Shown: piece by piece, positions 13,413 through 23,940 of the stretch
Position numbering within the stretch: the stretch's first letter is position 1
How the letters are laid out: the number at the start of each line of letters is the position of its first letter
From: Balanoglossus misakiensis
Lineage: Eukaryota; Hemichordata
Assembly (NCBI GenBank): GCA_040954595.2
Contig: CM082584.2
Span: 9,362,001 to 9,426,000 of the forward strand
Direction: 5' to 3'
DNA: 64,000 bases
Notes under the pieces: generated by a model
What the model was told of the DNA's origin: nothing
Seen by the model: only the letters and a program-made list of their open reading frames with translations
The model's database searches: none
Position numbers and translations under genes: made by a program

Positions 13413-14065
13413 TTAATACTTAATACAGGTTTTTTGAGCTTTGTTATCTTTCGTCATTATTCAATAAAAAATATTAAAAACATACACGCACTCATAATAC
13501 TTGGAGTGGTTTATTTCCGTACCGATCATCTTCGCGCGTGCGTATATAGTTAATACAAGTTTTTCGAGATTTGTGATCTTTCGTCATTATTCAATAAAAA
13601 AAATATTAAAAACATGCACGTACTCATAATACTGGGAGTGGTTTATTTCCGTACCGATCATCTTCGCGCGTGCGTATATAGTTAATACAAGTTTTTCGAG
13701 ATTTGTGATCTTTCGTCGTTTTTCAATAAAAAATATTAAAAACATGCATGTACTGATAATACTGAGAGTGATTTATTCGTACCGATCAACTTCGCCCGTG
13801 CATGCGTTTGTCTCTGTTAGCTCGTTTTTTTATTAATATTTGAGATCTGTTATATCCTTTTCCCTGACTTGAATAAAAATCTAAATATTTATATACTAGT
13901 ATGACCTGGGTGTCATTTATTTGTAACATGTCATCTTCCAATGTGCGTACCTCTTGTAGTTTTTTGTTTCAGATTTTTAATATATTTTTGTCTTTCACTT
14001 CAATAATAAAAATATTCTAGTTGAGCTGTTTATTTTGCATCTGTCATCTCTGCGCATGTGCATGT
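13413..14065. repeat. Minisatellite-like tandem repeat, period about 130-132 bp
   Basis: Three clear copies begin with taatac(a) at 13421, 13551 and 13683. Each contains ttcaataaaaaatattaaaaac followed by a (g/c)tttatttccgtaccgatca-like block. Two further decayed copies extend to about 14065 and keep a Caataaaa core plus a catcttcg/catctctgcg-like block. Divergence increases towards the right end. No coding potential. Confidence 0.85.
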
Positions 14066-14876
14066 CTGTTATTTGTTTTTGATTATGGAATCTGTTTTTG
14101 AATTTGGAATGTTTTGTAGATTTTCCCAGAATATCAAGTGTATTTTCTTAATACTTTTGAATTGTACTTTTTGAAATATATTTTATATGTTTTTAATTAC
14201 CATGAGAAATGATGTGTACTTTCAGTCACTAAATATGTTTTTTAATTTAAAGATTGTTTCAATGTCAACATTTACTGTTTTCACAACTTGTATTTCATTT
14301 CAATATTTCTGAATATCAACATTATTGTATTTCTTAAGTCTAAGTCCACTGGACGTATTGTAAATCCTTTTGTTGGTGGACGCAACGCTTTAAATCTGTG
14401 TTTACTTGAAAATTTCTATTGTCAATAAAAAATATGAGTAAATGAAAGAATTAACTTGTCTGTATCGTTGTATTCATCAAACAAACAAACTGGATGTTTG
14501 ATAACACACACTCTTTTGAAAAAAAAAATCCCATTGAATCTAAAAAAAGTGAGGTTTCCCTCCATTTTAGGTCATCACAAGTTTGGCAAATTCTGGTCCT
14601 TATATAGGCCATACCAACCGAGATCTTAATAAACTGTGCCTTCAACTGATGCTGAGGTTGAAGGTCACATGTTGAAACAAATTTATAAACCAGGTCTGTT
14701 TTCTTAATTTGCCCAAGAGCGGCATAGTAGGTCAAAAGTTGAACCCTTACTGAGCTTATACCAAGTAAAACAAAGTATCCATATACACTACAGAAGGTAG
14801 AAATTGGACTAATTGCCAAAGTAAATTAAATTTGTAAAAGAGGCACGAATTTGCACACTATACGCACTCGAATGAT

Positions 14877-14962
14877 GATGAATATTATGGCGCCCTCAGA
14901 GGAAATTGAAGGGTGTTACCAAACTTTCACCGTACTTCGCTGAGGGCGCAATAATATTCATC
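14877..14962. repeat. Inverted repeat, 23-bp arms and 40-bp loop
   Basis: The left arm at 14877-14899 and the right arm at 14940-14962 are reverse complements with one mismatch (core gaatattat(g/t)gcgccctca). The transcript could fold into a stable hairpin. It resembles the termini of a very short MITE or a palindromic repeat. A related word, gagggcgcaat, recurs near 15030. Confidence 0.8.
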
Positions 14963-15126
14963 ACCAGTGCAGCAAACCAACAACGTCAAACAACGTCAAA
15001 TGCATCTACATTTTATAAGCTTGGGCTTAGAGGGCGCAATGCCGTGATACTTCATCAGAGCCATTAACGTAAATTAAAAACTCATTAAAGGGAACATTAC
15101 GCGGTTGTGTCAATGTGCTTTAAATC

Positions 15127-15132
15127 TTTATT
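15127..15132 (-). terminator. Possible polyadenylation signal of the second patatin-like gene
   Basis: AATAAA on the minus strand about 420 bases after the stop codon at 15550. Confidence 0.35.
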
Positions 15133-15549
15133 GATTCCATGGAGGAAATGATAATATTAACAGCTTGAAATATAAAAATTGGTTTGACACTTCTTTTAGC
15201 AACATAATCAAACGAGTAGAACTTCTCTAAATATTCACTATTTACAAATATAGTACACTTTACATAAAGTTTTTTAAGATATAAAATAATATTGACAAAA
15301 TAACGTGAATATCATAGTTAACTGATTAAATGCTAGATCATAGTAGACGACGGTGTTTTAATGCATAAATTGTATGTTTGAGACTCGGTCCTGGCTGCAA
15401 CCGTCTTCTTAATTAACTGCGGTGGCAAACAATTGACGCTTCCTTTGTTTGGGGTTCGAATTGCACTGGAAATCTTTCAACATTAGGTAATTGGTATGTT
15501 CATCTGAATAAACTTCTATGCTTCGACAGTGCGTATCCGCACCCGCTTA

Positions 15550-16676
15550 TCATTTCAACCTCCGCAAAAACTTTTCGGCGTCGTGAAAACCGAATTCATA
15601 ATAGTCGTGCAGGGCTTCTCCTGATGGTGGGTAGAGGGCGTCCTTTGCCCTAGTCAGGTTCCAAATGCTCCAGTCGAGTGGCTGGCCGCTGAAGAAGGAC
15701 GGGCTGCGCTCCATGCCGTTGACGTTTCTCGTCGGGCAGACTGTCAGGTTTTCCCCCATGAACGGCGAAACGGTGACGGCTCTGTTGTCGTTCTCGAAGC
15801 AGTCTGTTCTAGGCATATTGTTTATAAAACCTGCGTCCATCCAACACTGTGTGAAGACACCAGAGAAACAAATCGGCATTTACACCATGAAATATGACAA
15901 TTCTCAATTAACGTCTTCGAGCCAACAATCCCAATCTGAATTTAGCCTGATTATGCCACAAATTGATTACTGTACTTTGCATCGATAAGCGTCTAATAGG
16001 TCCAAATTTACCACTGCGGCTGTGCAATCCAAAATCGTGTACAAGGGGTTAGGAGTACAAAATGTACATGGCGTACTTACATTTTCATCGAACTCCACGA
16101 ACTTCTCTCCACCCCATAGTGGCATATAGGTAGCGCCCAAAATTGCCTGAGTTTGGAATATAAAATAAGCAAATGAAAGAAGAAGAATTTAAAAATGATC
16201 AGCGCAAATCCACTATACATGTAATAGCAAACATTATTTTCTGGAATCATTTCTTAGAAGGACAATAGATCGATGACTGTGAACTTACATCTATCAAGTG
16301 ATCGTTATCCCTGTACTCCTTTATAACGTGGACCTTCTCAGGTTGAAAATCGACCAGTTTCTTGAAGATGTCCAACGCCGTAGTTCCTTTGGACAGTCCA
16401 TATCTCATCCACGACTGTCCATCGCCCCAGTACACCGGGATGGTGTAGTCATGTTTTCTCTTTCTGAACGGCGTCGCCGAGATGAACAGTTTGTCCGTCG
16501 CTTTCTGGTAGGCATCCTCCGGGATGAGTGGGAGGAGGAGCGATCGCAGTTGGTCTTTCAGTCCCGGTCGATTGCCCGCTGAGATGCCGCCTTTCGTTCG
16601 GAGTTTGTCGCTCAGCTCTTTCGCTTTGGCTATGTATTCCTGCGATTGGCACAATTAAAGAAAGCAAGGCTGTTTT

Positions 16677-16757
<81 letters not shown>

Positions 16758-17052
16758 TACCTATCTAGCTATAGCTGTATCTAACTATATCTAGATATTT
16801 ATCTTCACACACTACATAATATTTACGTGAAAGTATAGCCAAACTGTTGTCATAACGCACCCCAATTTTATCCGGACACACCAAAAGCAGCGCCGCTGCG
16901 ATCACACCGCTGGACACACCACTGTAACATTCGACATGGTCTAGCAGAGCCTGTCCCCGTGCATGTAGACATTTCGCCACGCCTAACTGGTAGGTGCCGA
17001 GAAAAATCCCTCCGCCGAACGCGAGATTGACTTTGCTGTGTTGTTCTGACAT
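15550..17052 (-). CDS. Patatin-like phospholipase / PNPLA-family lipase, paralogue 2
   Basis: Four coding exons (16861-17052, 16289-16639, 16081-16146, 15550-15846), all phase 0, give 301 residues. The architecture matches the gene at 5281-6875 exon for exon, including an identical 66-base third exon. The glycine-rich motif FGGGIFLGTYQLG (12-24), G-V-S-S-G with nucleophile Ser47, and W-M-D-A-G with catalytic D207 are all present. The VTVSPF block and the closing GFHDAEKFL match the end of an ATGL-like catalytic domain. The C-terminus is basic (RRLK) and lacks the CAAX box of its paralogue, so the two enzymes probably reach membranes differently. The start is the ATG of MSEQHSK, 12 bases inside an exon whose acceptor (cacttgcag) lies near 17065, so a 5' UTR intron is likely. 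The first intron donor is the less common GTGCGT. Confidence 0.9.
16677..16757. repeat. (ATC)n microsatellite in the first coding intron of patatin paralogue 2
   Basis: A nearly perfect run of about 27 ATC/TCA triplets. The poly-Ser, poly-His or poly-Asp frames it creates are not proteins. Confidence 0.95.
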
Positions 17053-17064
17053 TGGACTGAATGA

Positions 17065-19517
17065 CTGCAAGTGAACAGGAAATACAGAACTTATTATTCG
17101 CATGCTCTTTGTCCAAGGTGTAAAAATAACATTCAGGCATCAGTCGTTGACTGACGCTCAGGGACAGATATTCTACACCCCTTGTAGGCGCTAGGCCTAT
17201 GAAACCCAGGATGATATTGTAAGCTTATATCCCCAGTGCATGCCGTTGTGAAAAAGTACAGCGTTCATTGAAAAGACATCGTGTAAATGTAAACACTGTT
17301 TTACTAGAAGAGGTGTACTGGCTGCAGAAAACTGGCATTGCGTTCTATCAGTTCAATCTTGACAGGAGCGGGCTAGGTGTCAGTGTATCACCTGCGTTTA
17401 GGCCTACTTCAATGACAACCGCCATGATTTCTTTATATTTGGAATGCGCCCCCTCTATAGGCAGAAATTTAAAGGCGACCCGCACTCGTGGAGTGCAGTT
17501 ATTCCGCATTGGGGACACAGGCATGACATTATTACTTAGTGAACCTGAAATTAGCTCTCTCCGTCCTAATTTCATGCCATTCCAAAGGAACAGTTTACAG
17601 CTAACATTACAAATGGCCGCCGCGGTTGCCATGGCGTTTCGCCTTAGTTGAGACGTGCGCGTCTGATATCGATATGAAAATACATGTACTGTATACCTTC
17701 CAGACATAATCTCTGGTCTTAACTACGACGACGGTTATTCAGTTGCACGACAAGGTCGTGTTTTAAAGAGCTCGAGGTAACGCTGCTGTTGCTATGCGTC
17801 ATAATGTGTCAACATGTCGGCCGTCGGGCAGCAATATTTCCGGAAATAGGCCGCGGCTGCACACACGAATATATGCCGTTGGGGTAGGGGCCTCATGTTT
17901 CGTCGTTTTTGAACAATTTCACACGGCGTCTTTTCAAGGATTAAAATCCGCAAATAAAGAAGAACACTGATACGGCTATCTTGCCGCGTATCGGGCTTCT
18001 GGGGTTGTCCAAACACACAAAAAGATGTCAATACCACGGGTAGTCAATATTGTATAGGTTTTACACGATCAGGTTCAATACAACGCAGCAGTGCGGTAAT
18101 TGTCAATGTTACAGTTACAAAAAGGGGCATTTGCGTTGCTAAACGACGTTAATCATACTTAATCCACGGGAAAATGGGTACCAAATCCTAGCATTCTGTC
18201 GGTTAATACCGGTCTAACGATCTCCATGGTTACTGGATATAAATATCGATCAAATTTAATGGGAGTTCCACCTACCGTTTATAGGGTTGTTATGCCCGCC
18301 ACCATTTTGGAAGTGGTTATTTTTCTAAATCGTTATTTTGCCCCGTGAATTGAACGAGAATATTAGGGGGAAAAAAATAATACAAGAGCCGGACGACTTG
18401 CTGAAAATGGAGTTGAGGTCACACCTACGCTAGCGCTGCCGTTGTTACGATTGTATGTACACACAGTCGTATATAGAATGCATTACGTTGGTTTTCTTAA
18501 GTGCGTGTCACTGGTATTGTTAGCCTGCTTTTATAAACAGCTATCACTATATATTTTTAACAGAATATGACTTGTTTATCTTACCTTAAAAGACTTGCCT
18601 CACAAAATAAGTTGCGAATGAAAACGACTTTCTGCGCTTCGGCTGACTCGAACACCTTTACTCGTCTGTTGTTCCAAAGTCCGAGGTCGTTCCGTGTGTT
18701 TTGATTCAAACGGCAAAGGAAGCGAACACTGCGGCGGCGTCGGGTGTCGGACAGTGGTCTCCAAGCATGGATATAATGAGCCTGTCAAGACGGGGTCGCA
18801 AAGGTCGCCCCAGAGTGAATGAATGCTAGAAAACACTAGCGCCGTGCTGTGACACGAAAAGCCTGGCAGAGCTAGAACAGGCGAACAAAACACTACGTGT
18901 CCAATCACTACACCGCATGAATAGTCCCTACAGCTTTGGCTATCGATTTCGACCAGAATGGTAGGCTCGTTTTCTCGGCTATACAAATCCGAGGCATTAA
19001 AAATTAAATTGAGGAGTTAATTGGCGCTTCCAATGAAAGGTTTCAAGTTGACCGATGGAAAGACAAAAAACACTGTTGACAAAAAGCCCAGTGGGGGTTA
19101 CAAAGCGTTACACGAAAAATTCAATAAAATGACTGTACTGAAAGAAAGGCCAAAATTAAATGATTTCACACGCCGGCCAGATATTGAATTATCTTTGAAG
19201 AAACGGAATTAGTATCCTAAAATATTCCCTCAAATATTATTTTAATCTAACTTTTAAAAATGCTTTCCCATTGAATCACACAGGTGGTTTTCAGTCAACT
19301 TTATATAGGATAATTATGATTAAATTTGAACTTATTTACGATTAAAGTTATCTTCATTACGATTGTTGAACTTATACAGGCAGCAAAAGATTACACAGAT
19401 AAGTATCAAAGACTGTGGAGATATTTTTTTATAAAATTTCATCGTCTAAAATTCGATAGGCGCTTGTGGGGCTTCGTTCGTGACAAACACGAGCAACTTA
19501 GGGTGTCGGTATGCAAT
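17065..19517. other. Divergent intergenic region between patatin paralogue 2 and EXOSC3
   Basis: About 2.4 kb. A minus-strand donor, TTTTAAG|GTAAGA ending at 18585, could close a 5' UTR exon of the patatin gene, its acceptor lying near 17065. The plus strand towards 19500 should hold the EXOSC3 promoter. Several ORFs of about 120 codons (17268-17651 +, 18600-18986 -) have no ATG-plus-splice logic or family resemblance. Confidence 0.4.
19033..19212 (+). other. Short lysine-rich ORF upstream of EXOSC3
   Basis: An ATG-initiated frame of 59 codons, rich in Lys, Asp and Arg, reading as a plausible soluble peptide (for example KKPSGGYKALHEKFNKM). It lies about 300 bases upstream of the EXOSC3 start on the same strand. 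It could be an upstream ORF, a terminal exon of an unrecognised gene, or chance. I recognise no family. Confidence 0.2.
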
Positions 19518-20713
19518 ATGGCGGAACTGGTGAACAGTGTTGTGCTTCCGGGTGATATCTTGACAGAACTCAGTGAGGCTAGGAAAGAAACTAAATTACG
19601 ACTGGGCCCAGGCTTGCGACTAGATGCAGAAGATGTCGTAGTTTGCAAATGTGGCATTTTGAGAAGGAAGGAACAAAATGTGTATTGGGTTGACACGCAT
19701 CAAAAACGGGTAAGCAGTACTCTAACATGTACAAGGAAACACGTGTATCATACATCGTGTAGCAAACTACTGCACACTACTCTTCGCCCACCCCCTTCAT
19801 TTATTGCTATTAGTGAATCTGCAAATGTTCATGTTTTTTGCAGTATGTTCCTGTCAAAGGTGAGAATGTACTTGGCATTGTGACCAGCAAGGCAGGTGAC
19901 ATTTTCAAGGTTGACGTGGGAAGCAATGAGCTGGCTACTCTCTCATATCTAGCCTTTGAAGGTGCAACAAAGAAAAATAGGCCAAATGTACAGGTAAGGC
20001 ACTAGCAATTGTGCTCTGCAGTCAATACATGTCTGATTACACACATCACTGAGTCAAGGCAAACTCACTGTGTGACACAAGAAAAGTATAATCCCCATTG
20101 TATGTACTAGTACAACGTGGAACCTAAAACATATCACTGACGTCGACATTTCTTTATGACTTTTGTGGCAGATAGGAGACTTGGTGTATGCTAAATTCCT
20201 TGTGGCCAACAAAGACATGGAACCAGAGCTGGTGTGTATAGACGGTGCCGGGAGAAGCAATGGTCTTGGTGTCATATCCGGAGGCGGCTTAGTTTTCCAG
20301 TGTCCACTTGGCTTAGTCAGAAAGTAAGTGACCCACTTTTTGAGATTTTTTTTGATTAATTTATTTTGTCCTGATAGGTCAGTCATGTTGCTCACCAAAA
20401 TACACTGGATGATCTGTTGTCTCAGTTCAACCCCAGTATATGGGTAAAACTCTAAAATCTCTCCAGTCACATTTTCTCTCTCTCTCCCTCCCCTCACAGA
20501 ATACTGTCTCCAGAGTGCCAGCTACTGAAGTTACTCGGCAAACACATGCCCTTTGAAATTGTTGCAGGACTGAATGGCCGAGTCTGGGTGAAAGCGAGGA
20601 CTATAGACCACACGATTGCCATTTGTAATGCGATATCCATTGCAGAGTATATGAGTGACGAGCAGATCAAAGTGATGGTTAACAGGCTCATCAGTGTCGT
20701 AGGCTGGAGTTAA
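19518..20713 (+). CDS. EXOSC3: Exosome complex component RRP40
   Basis: Four coding exons (19518-19709, 19844-19993, 20172-20323, 20500-20713; phases 0, 0, 2) give 235 residues. The junction-spanning sequence [17 protein letters not shown], then [10 protein letters not shown] and [13 protein letters not shown], is diagnostic of Rrp40/EXOSC3. [12 protein letters not shown] and the S1-to-KH linker follow, and the KH domain has the family-typical G-L-N-G signature ([10 protein letters not shown]). Rrp40 is one of three S1/KH cap proteins on the RNase PH ring of the nuclear and cytoplasmic 3'-5' RNA exosome; it guides RNA into the channel. Human EXOSC3 is 275 residues; the difference is a shorter N-terminus. 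The ATG is embedded in aatATGGCGGAA, a YY1-like context. Identity is not in doubt; the exact 5' UTR is unknown. Confidence 0.96.
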
Positions 20714-20968
20714 TATAATAACAATGGTAATGGTTTTTAAACTTGGTGAACGTTTTGACCATCATGTGTGGATCCACAGGCACTGAATACTGGTTCTGAA
20801 AGGTCTGGATGAAGAGGCAACAGAATGGGAAGAAACAGCACTGGACAGAGAATAGAATCTAGTAATGATGGTTCTGTTCATAACTGTAACCTGTTTGCTG
20901 ACACGAGTACAGCATATAAAACCAGATTTGCTAAATGTTCCTTTTAAGCAAAAGATTAAGAGTTTTGC

Positions 20969-20974
20969 AATAAA
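20969..20974 (+). terminator. Polyadenylation signal of EXOSC3
   Basis: AATAAA about 255 bases after the stop. Further AATAAA-like words follow near 21012 and 21035. Confidence 0.5.
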
Positions 20975-21816
20975 ATGCATAAAGGTCTGTGTACATGTAA
21001 AAACATACAAAAATAAATGTACAACTTTACAATAATAAAAAACACTTGAGCTGTATTTAAATGCCAAAAGAACAAACATTATTGAACATACCCTCACTCC
21101 GAAAACAAACCCGTGCACATTGTGTTTGCCTATATAGCTTTAGCTGTATAGGCCACCAATGGGCAGCCCGACGTCATTTTAATGCCCTTTCTTCTGGTAT
21201 AGCCACGACTCGACGGTCGCCACGCCCTGTGTAGACAAGCCTGGGCGAAACAGCGTAATATTTCGCCGAAATCTGTAACCCGGTGATCCAATTTCCACGA
21301 TCTTTTGGACATTGTATGTGTTCCGGAAGATTGAAATATATATGGTTAAAACATACTAAAAGTGGGACTTTATTGGTACTTTATCATGAACCAAGGATAA
21401 CCGATATGTGAAGTGCCATTTTGTGAAAATTACAGAACGATTAATATGTAACATAGGCCTATAGGGCCTAAGTTATTACGATCGTATTAATCACCATGGC
21501 GATGTGAGTTCTTAGGGCGGCTGAATTCCTAAAGCACACCTCCTACTATAAATACAGGGAAACTCCCTTTATACCATTGTATGAGGCAGGCTTTCATTGG
21601 ACTCGTTTCCCTGCAAAGAGAACGGTAACTATGGCGACGCAAAATACGGCACTTGGCGTTTTTAATTTAAAAAAATAAGATACAACATGTAGCCGGAACG
21701 ACCTACGGGGAACAGGAAATTGGCAACGATTCCAGTACCGAGAGTACATGTTGAAATTAGCGTAGTGTTGAAGTCAGTGTTCGTCTTTTCGGGACACCGA
21801 CCACGGACGGGTTGAG
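20975..21816. other. Intergenic region with no recognisable gene
   Basis: Bases beyond the EXOSC3 polyadenylation signal hold only short frames. A minus-strand ATG frame at 21130-21312 has no supported splice partner. The 200 bases before 21817 should contain the promoter of the next gene, though no TATA box stands out. Confidence 0.4.
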
Positions 21817-22629
21817 ATGCACCATCCTGTCGGTTTGGCAATTTCGCTTCTCGTGTTGTCTGTCGTGGTCCTGAGTGGCGCGACCACGCCTACTGGTGGT
21901 GGAGAAACAGGTGATGTTAAGGTGAGTCGAGAAATCGTTAGCTTTGTAAATTAAACCCATCGTCTGCAGCTGTTACGCCAGTCAAACTGGAAAAAACACA
22001 CAAAAGACTAACTCTTTTCTTTCTTGTTTCATTCAGAATGAGCCGGACTACCCTTCGCGAGATGAGCACGATGAGATGTCAATCGAGGTTGCTCACAATT
22101 ACATCACAGAATGGCACGGAAAATCAGGTACAAGCGGCCACTGAATCGTAACATCCTGAACATTGTAAATCGCTTTTTGTGACCACTATGAAATTTATAT
22201 ATATTACACGAAGTCTAATTAATATCCGTTGACTCCACCCGGTAGCCGTTTGACAATTATACTTTACGTGTGACGTTTCTGCCGGTAAACTTTTTCCTGC
22301 GTGGGTGTAATTTGTTGGTAACCATTCGAGTGAAATTAATTCTTGAGATTATGAACCATGCGTTACCTGTCTTCTTGTTGACGCTTTCCAGCAAATTGTG
22401 GGAAAGTCCTGCTTGCAGAGTGCTTTCTGTATCCTAATCGCTTTATTAATATTGACACAAGGTTTTAATGGCGAGTATACTATAATCTATTATTACGGTG
22501 CATCCAAATTCCTTTTTTTTTCATTTTCCAGTTTTCCTCGATGTAAACTCAGCTCGGAATTTTCTTCGGTCACTTCGGCAGTCTCTAAGAGAAGAATATT
22601 TCAGAAAACTCTCCCATCGACCTGTCTGA
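21817..22629 (+). CDS. Candidate small secreted protein, three exons
   Basis: Exon 1 (21817-21921) encodes a clean signal peptide with hydrophobic core LAISLLVLSVVVL and ends at AAG|GTGAGT. Exon 2 (22037-22127) starts after ttgtttcattcag and is acidic (DYPSRDEHDEMSIEV). It ends in phase 1 at TCAG|GTACAA. Exon 3 starts after the strong acceptor tttcattttccag at 22531 and reads VFLDVNSARNFLRSLRQS, then REEYFRKL, to a TGA at 22627-22629. The total is 97 residues. A weaker acceptor at 22604 is also phase-compatible and would give a different, longer tail (SEYFVAYRKRNWRHVYYF) ending near 22720. The FL-x(5)-A-x-x-FL pattern loosely recalls propeptide recognition regions of UCMA/Gla-type or augurin-type secreted proteins, but I cannot assign a family. 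AATAAA lies at 23162. Confidence 0.45.
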
Positions 22630-23940
22630 GTATTTCGTCGCGTACAGGAAACGCAACTGGAGACATGTCTATTACTTTACCATGGCAACCTGTACATGTT
22701 CCGGATTGAAAGGAACATAAGGATGAACCATATTTTTCGACAGTGAAGTTAGCGTTCTGCTAATGGGCTACTTAGCGGGTCTCCACGGAAACGGTGAATG
22801 CCACATTAATTGGGTCTACCTTAACAACGTCGAAAAACATACATTTTAGTAAAAGTCAACATTAGGTCCTATTGTAATTTTTTGACTTAATCGATTTCAT
22901 ATTACTATGGTTTAAAGTACGCACAGATGTTTGGATGCAGGCAAATTAGCTTGTGCACAGACTCACTGCAACAAGTCGACGTTCCTGTCTGTGTGTGTGC
23001 ATTCGATGCCTGCATCGCTGCAACACACAAAAATGGCGCTGTAACCATAGCAAGGTGTATTGATTGACGTTTTATTTATCAGTAATATTTACAATATAAA
23101 TATATATCTTATTTTTTTCTTCCCGTGTAGATGAGTGGTAAGATTGTTTTCTTTGTCACTGAATAAATAAGATGAAAAAGCGTTTATTACATTATTTTTC
23201 CCGTAGTTATCTCAGGGGTATGCTGAAGCTTCAGCAATGTAAACTCCTGGCCTCAATCCAATGCTGCTGGTTCAGGTTGGTCAGTTCCTATAGGACTACC
23301 GCTGGCTGCGCTGTTCAATCACATGGATTTAGTTCAGCAGCAGAGTAGAAGTGCTAATGGCTACAGCACCCGCACAAGACTGAAACGTTTAGACGTTTTC
23401 CGAGCAATATTTCATGTATGTTTGAGTGGCATCAGCATGCAGCATGTCACAACGACAGGAACCACTTGACTTTTCGGCTGCCATCTCGAAGATGAGGTAA
23501 ATTTTATAGATGACAGGAGCGACCGCAGCAGTTGAGTATCCTGGGCAGTGATGCGAACATTAGTTGAAACAAGTACATCACTCTCTGCCATGAGGTGAAA
23601 GGTCACCAGCTGTAATTCACAGAAAGGTGTTATTGATTGGACGTCTTTCTTTGCACAGTTGCACAAGTCTTCCTTTCCTCTTATATATCACCGACCCATT
23701 CCTGTGGATGACAAGAGAACGAAAGCAATCCATGGTCAATGTAGGGATTGTATTTGTTCTGTATGTCACAATGTCACTGGGAATTGGGCAAAATTCTGAG
23801 TTTTTAACACCGTTTTAGCTCCGGTGGTGCATTGATATCTGTCTGAACATCTGCCCGAATGTCAGTCCGTCCGTCGGTGTCAGTGATATCTCAAGATAGC
23901 CTTCTTTCATCCTTGACGTTTTCGAGTCACCGTTATTCAC
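22630..23940. other. Convergent intergenic region
   Basis: Contains the 3' ends of the secreted-protein candidate (+) and the GPCR (-). A 10-bp inverted pair (gatgcaggca at 22934 and its complement at 23007) is the only structure noticed. A minus-strand frame at 23412-23666 has a plausible acceptor but gives no family match and breaks frame if joined to the receptor. Confidence 0.35.
23162..23167 (+). terminator. Possible polyadenylation signal of the small secreted-protein gene
   Basis: AATAAA about 530 bases after the predicted stop. Confidence 0.3.

Larger units (their letters stand above)
6952..15549. other. Gene-poor interval between the two patatin-like genes
   Basis: About 8.6 kb without a recognisable coding gene. 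It probably includes a long 5' UTR intron of the first patatin-like gene, because a minus-strand donor (CAG|GTAAGG) ends a GC-rich stretch at 9613. It also holds a 232-codon minus-strand ORF (7786-8484), a 3-5 copy tandem repeat (13413-14065) and an inverted repeat (14877-14962). The other ORFs are short and lack splice or family support. Confidence 0.5.

Noticed and set aside
16528-16794. Plus-strand poly-Ser ORF
   Set aside because: It reads through the (ATC)n microsatellite and the antisense of patatin paralogue 2 exon 2.
18600-18986. 128-codon minus-strand ORF
   Set aside because: No homology or signal features. It overlaps a likely 5' UTR exon of patatin paralogue 2 and has no downstream in-frame splice.
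22934-23016. 10-bp inverted pair gatgcaggca, considered as a microRNA precursor
   Set aside because: The arms are short, the 63-base spacer is unpaired, and flanks do not extend the stem.
23412-23666. Minus-strand frame downstream of the GPCR, considered as its last exon
   Set aside because: Joining it to the donor-like CAACG|GTAAGT at 23943 gives a stop after two codons. The receptor instead ends naturally at the TAA read through that site.
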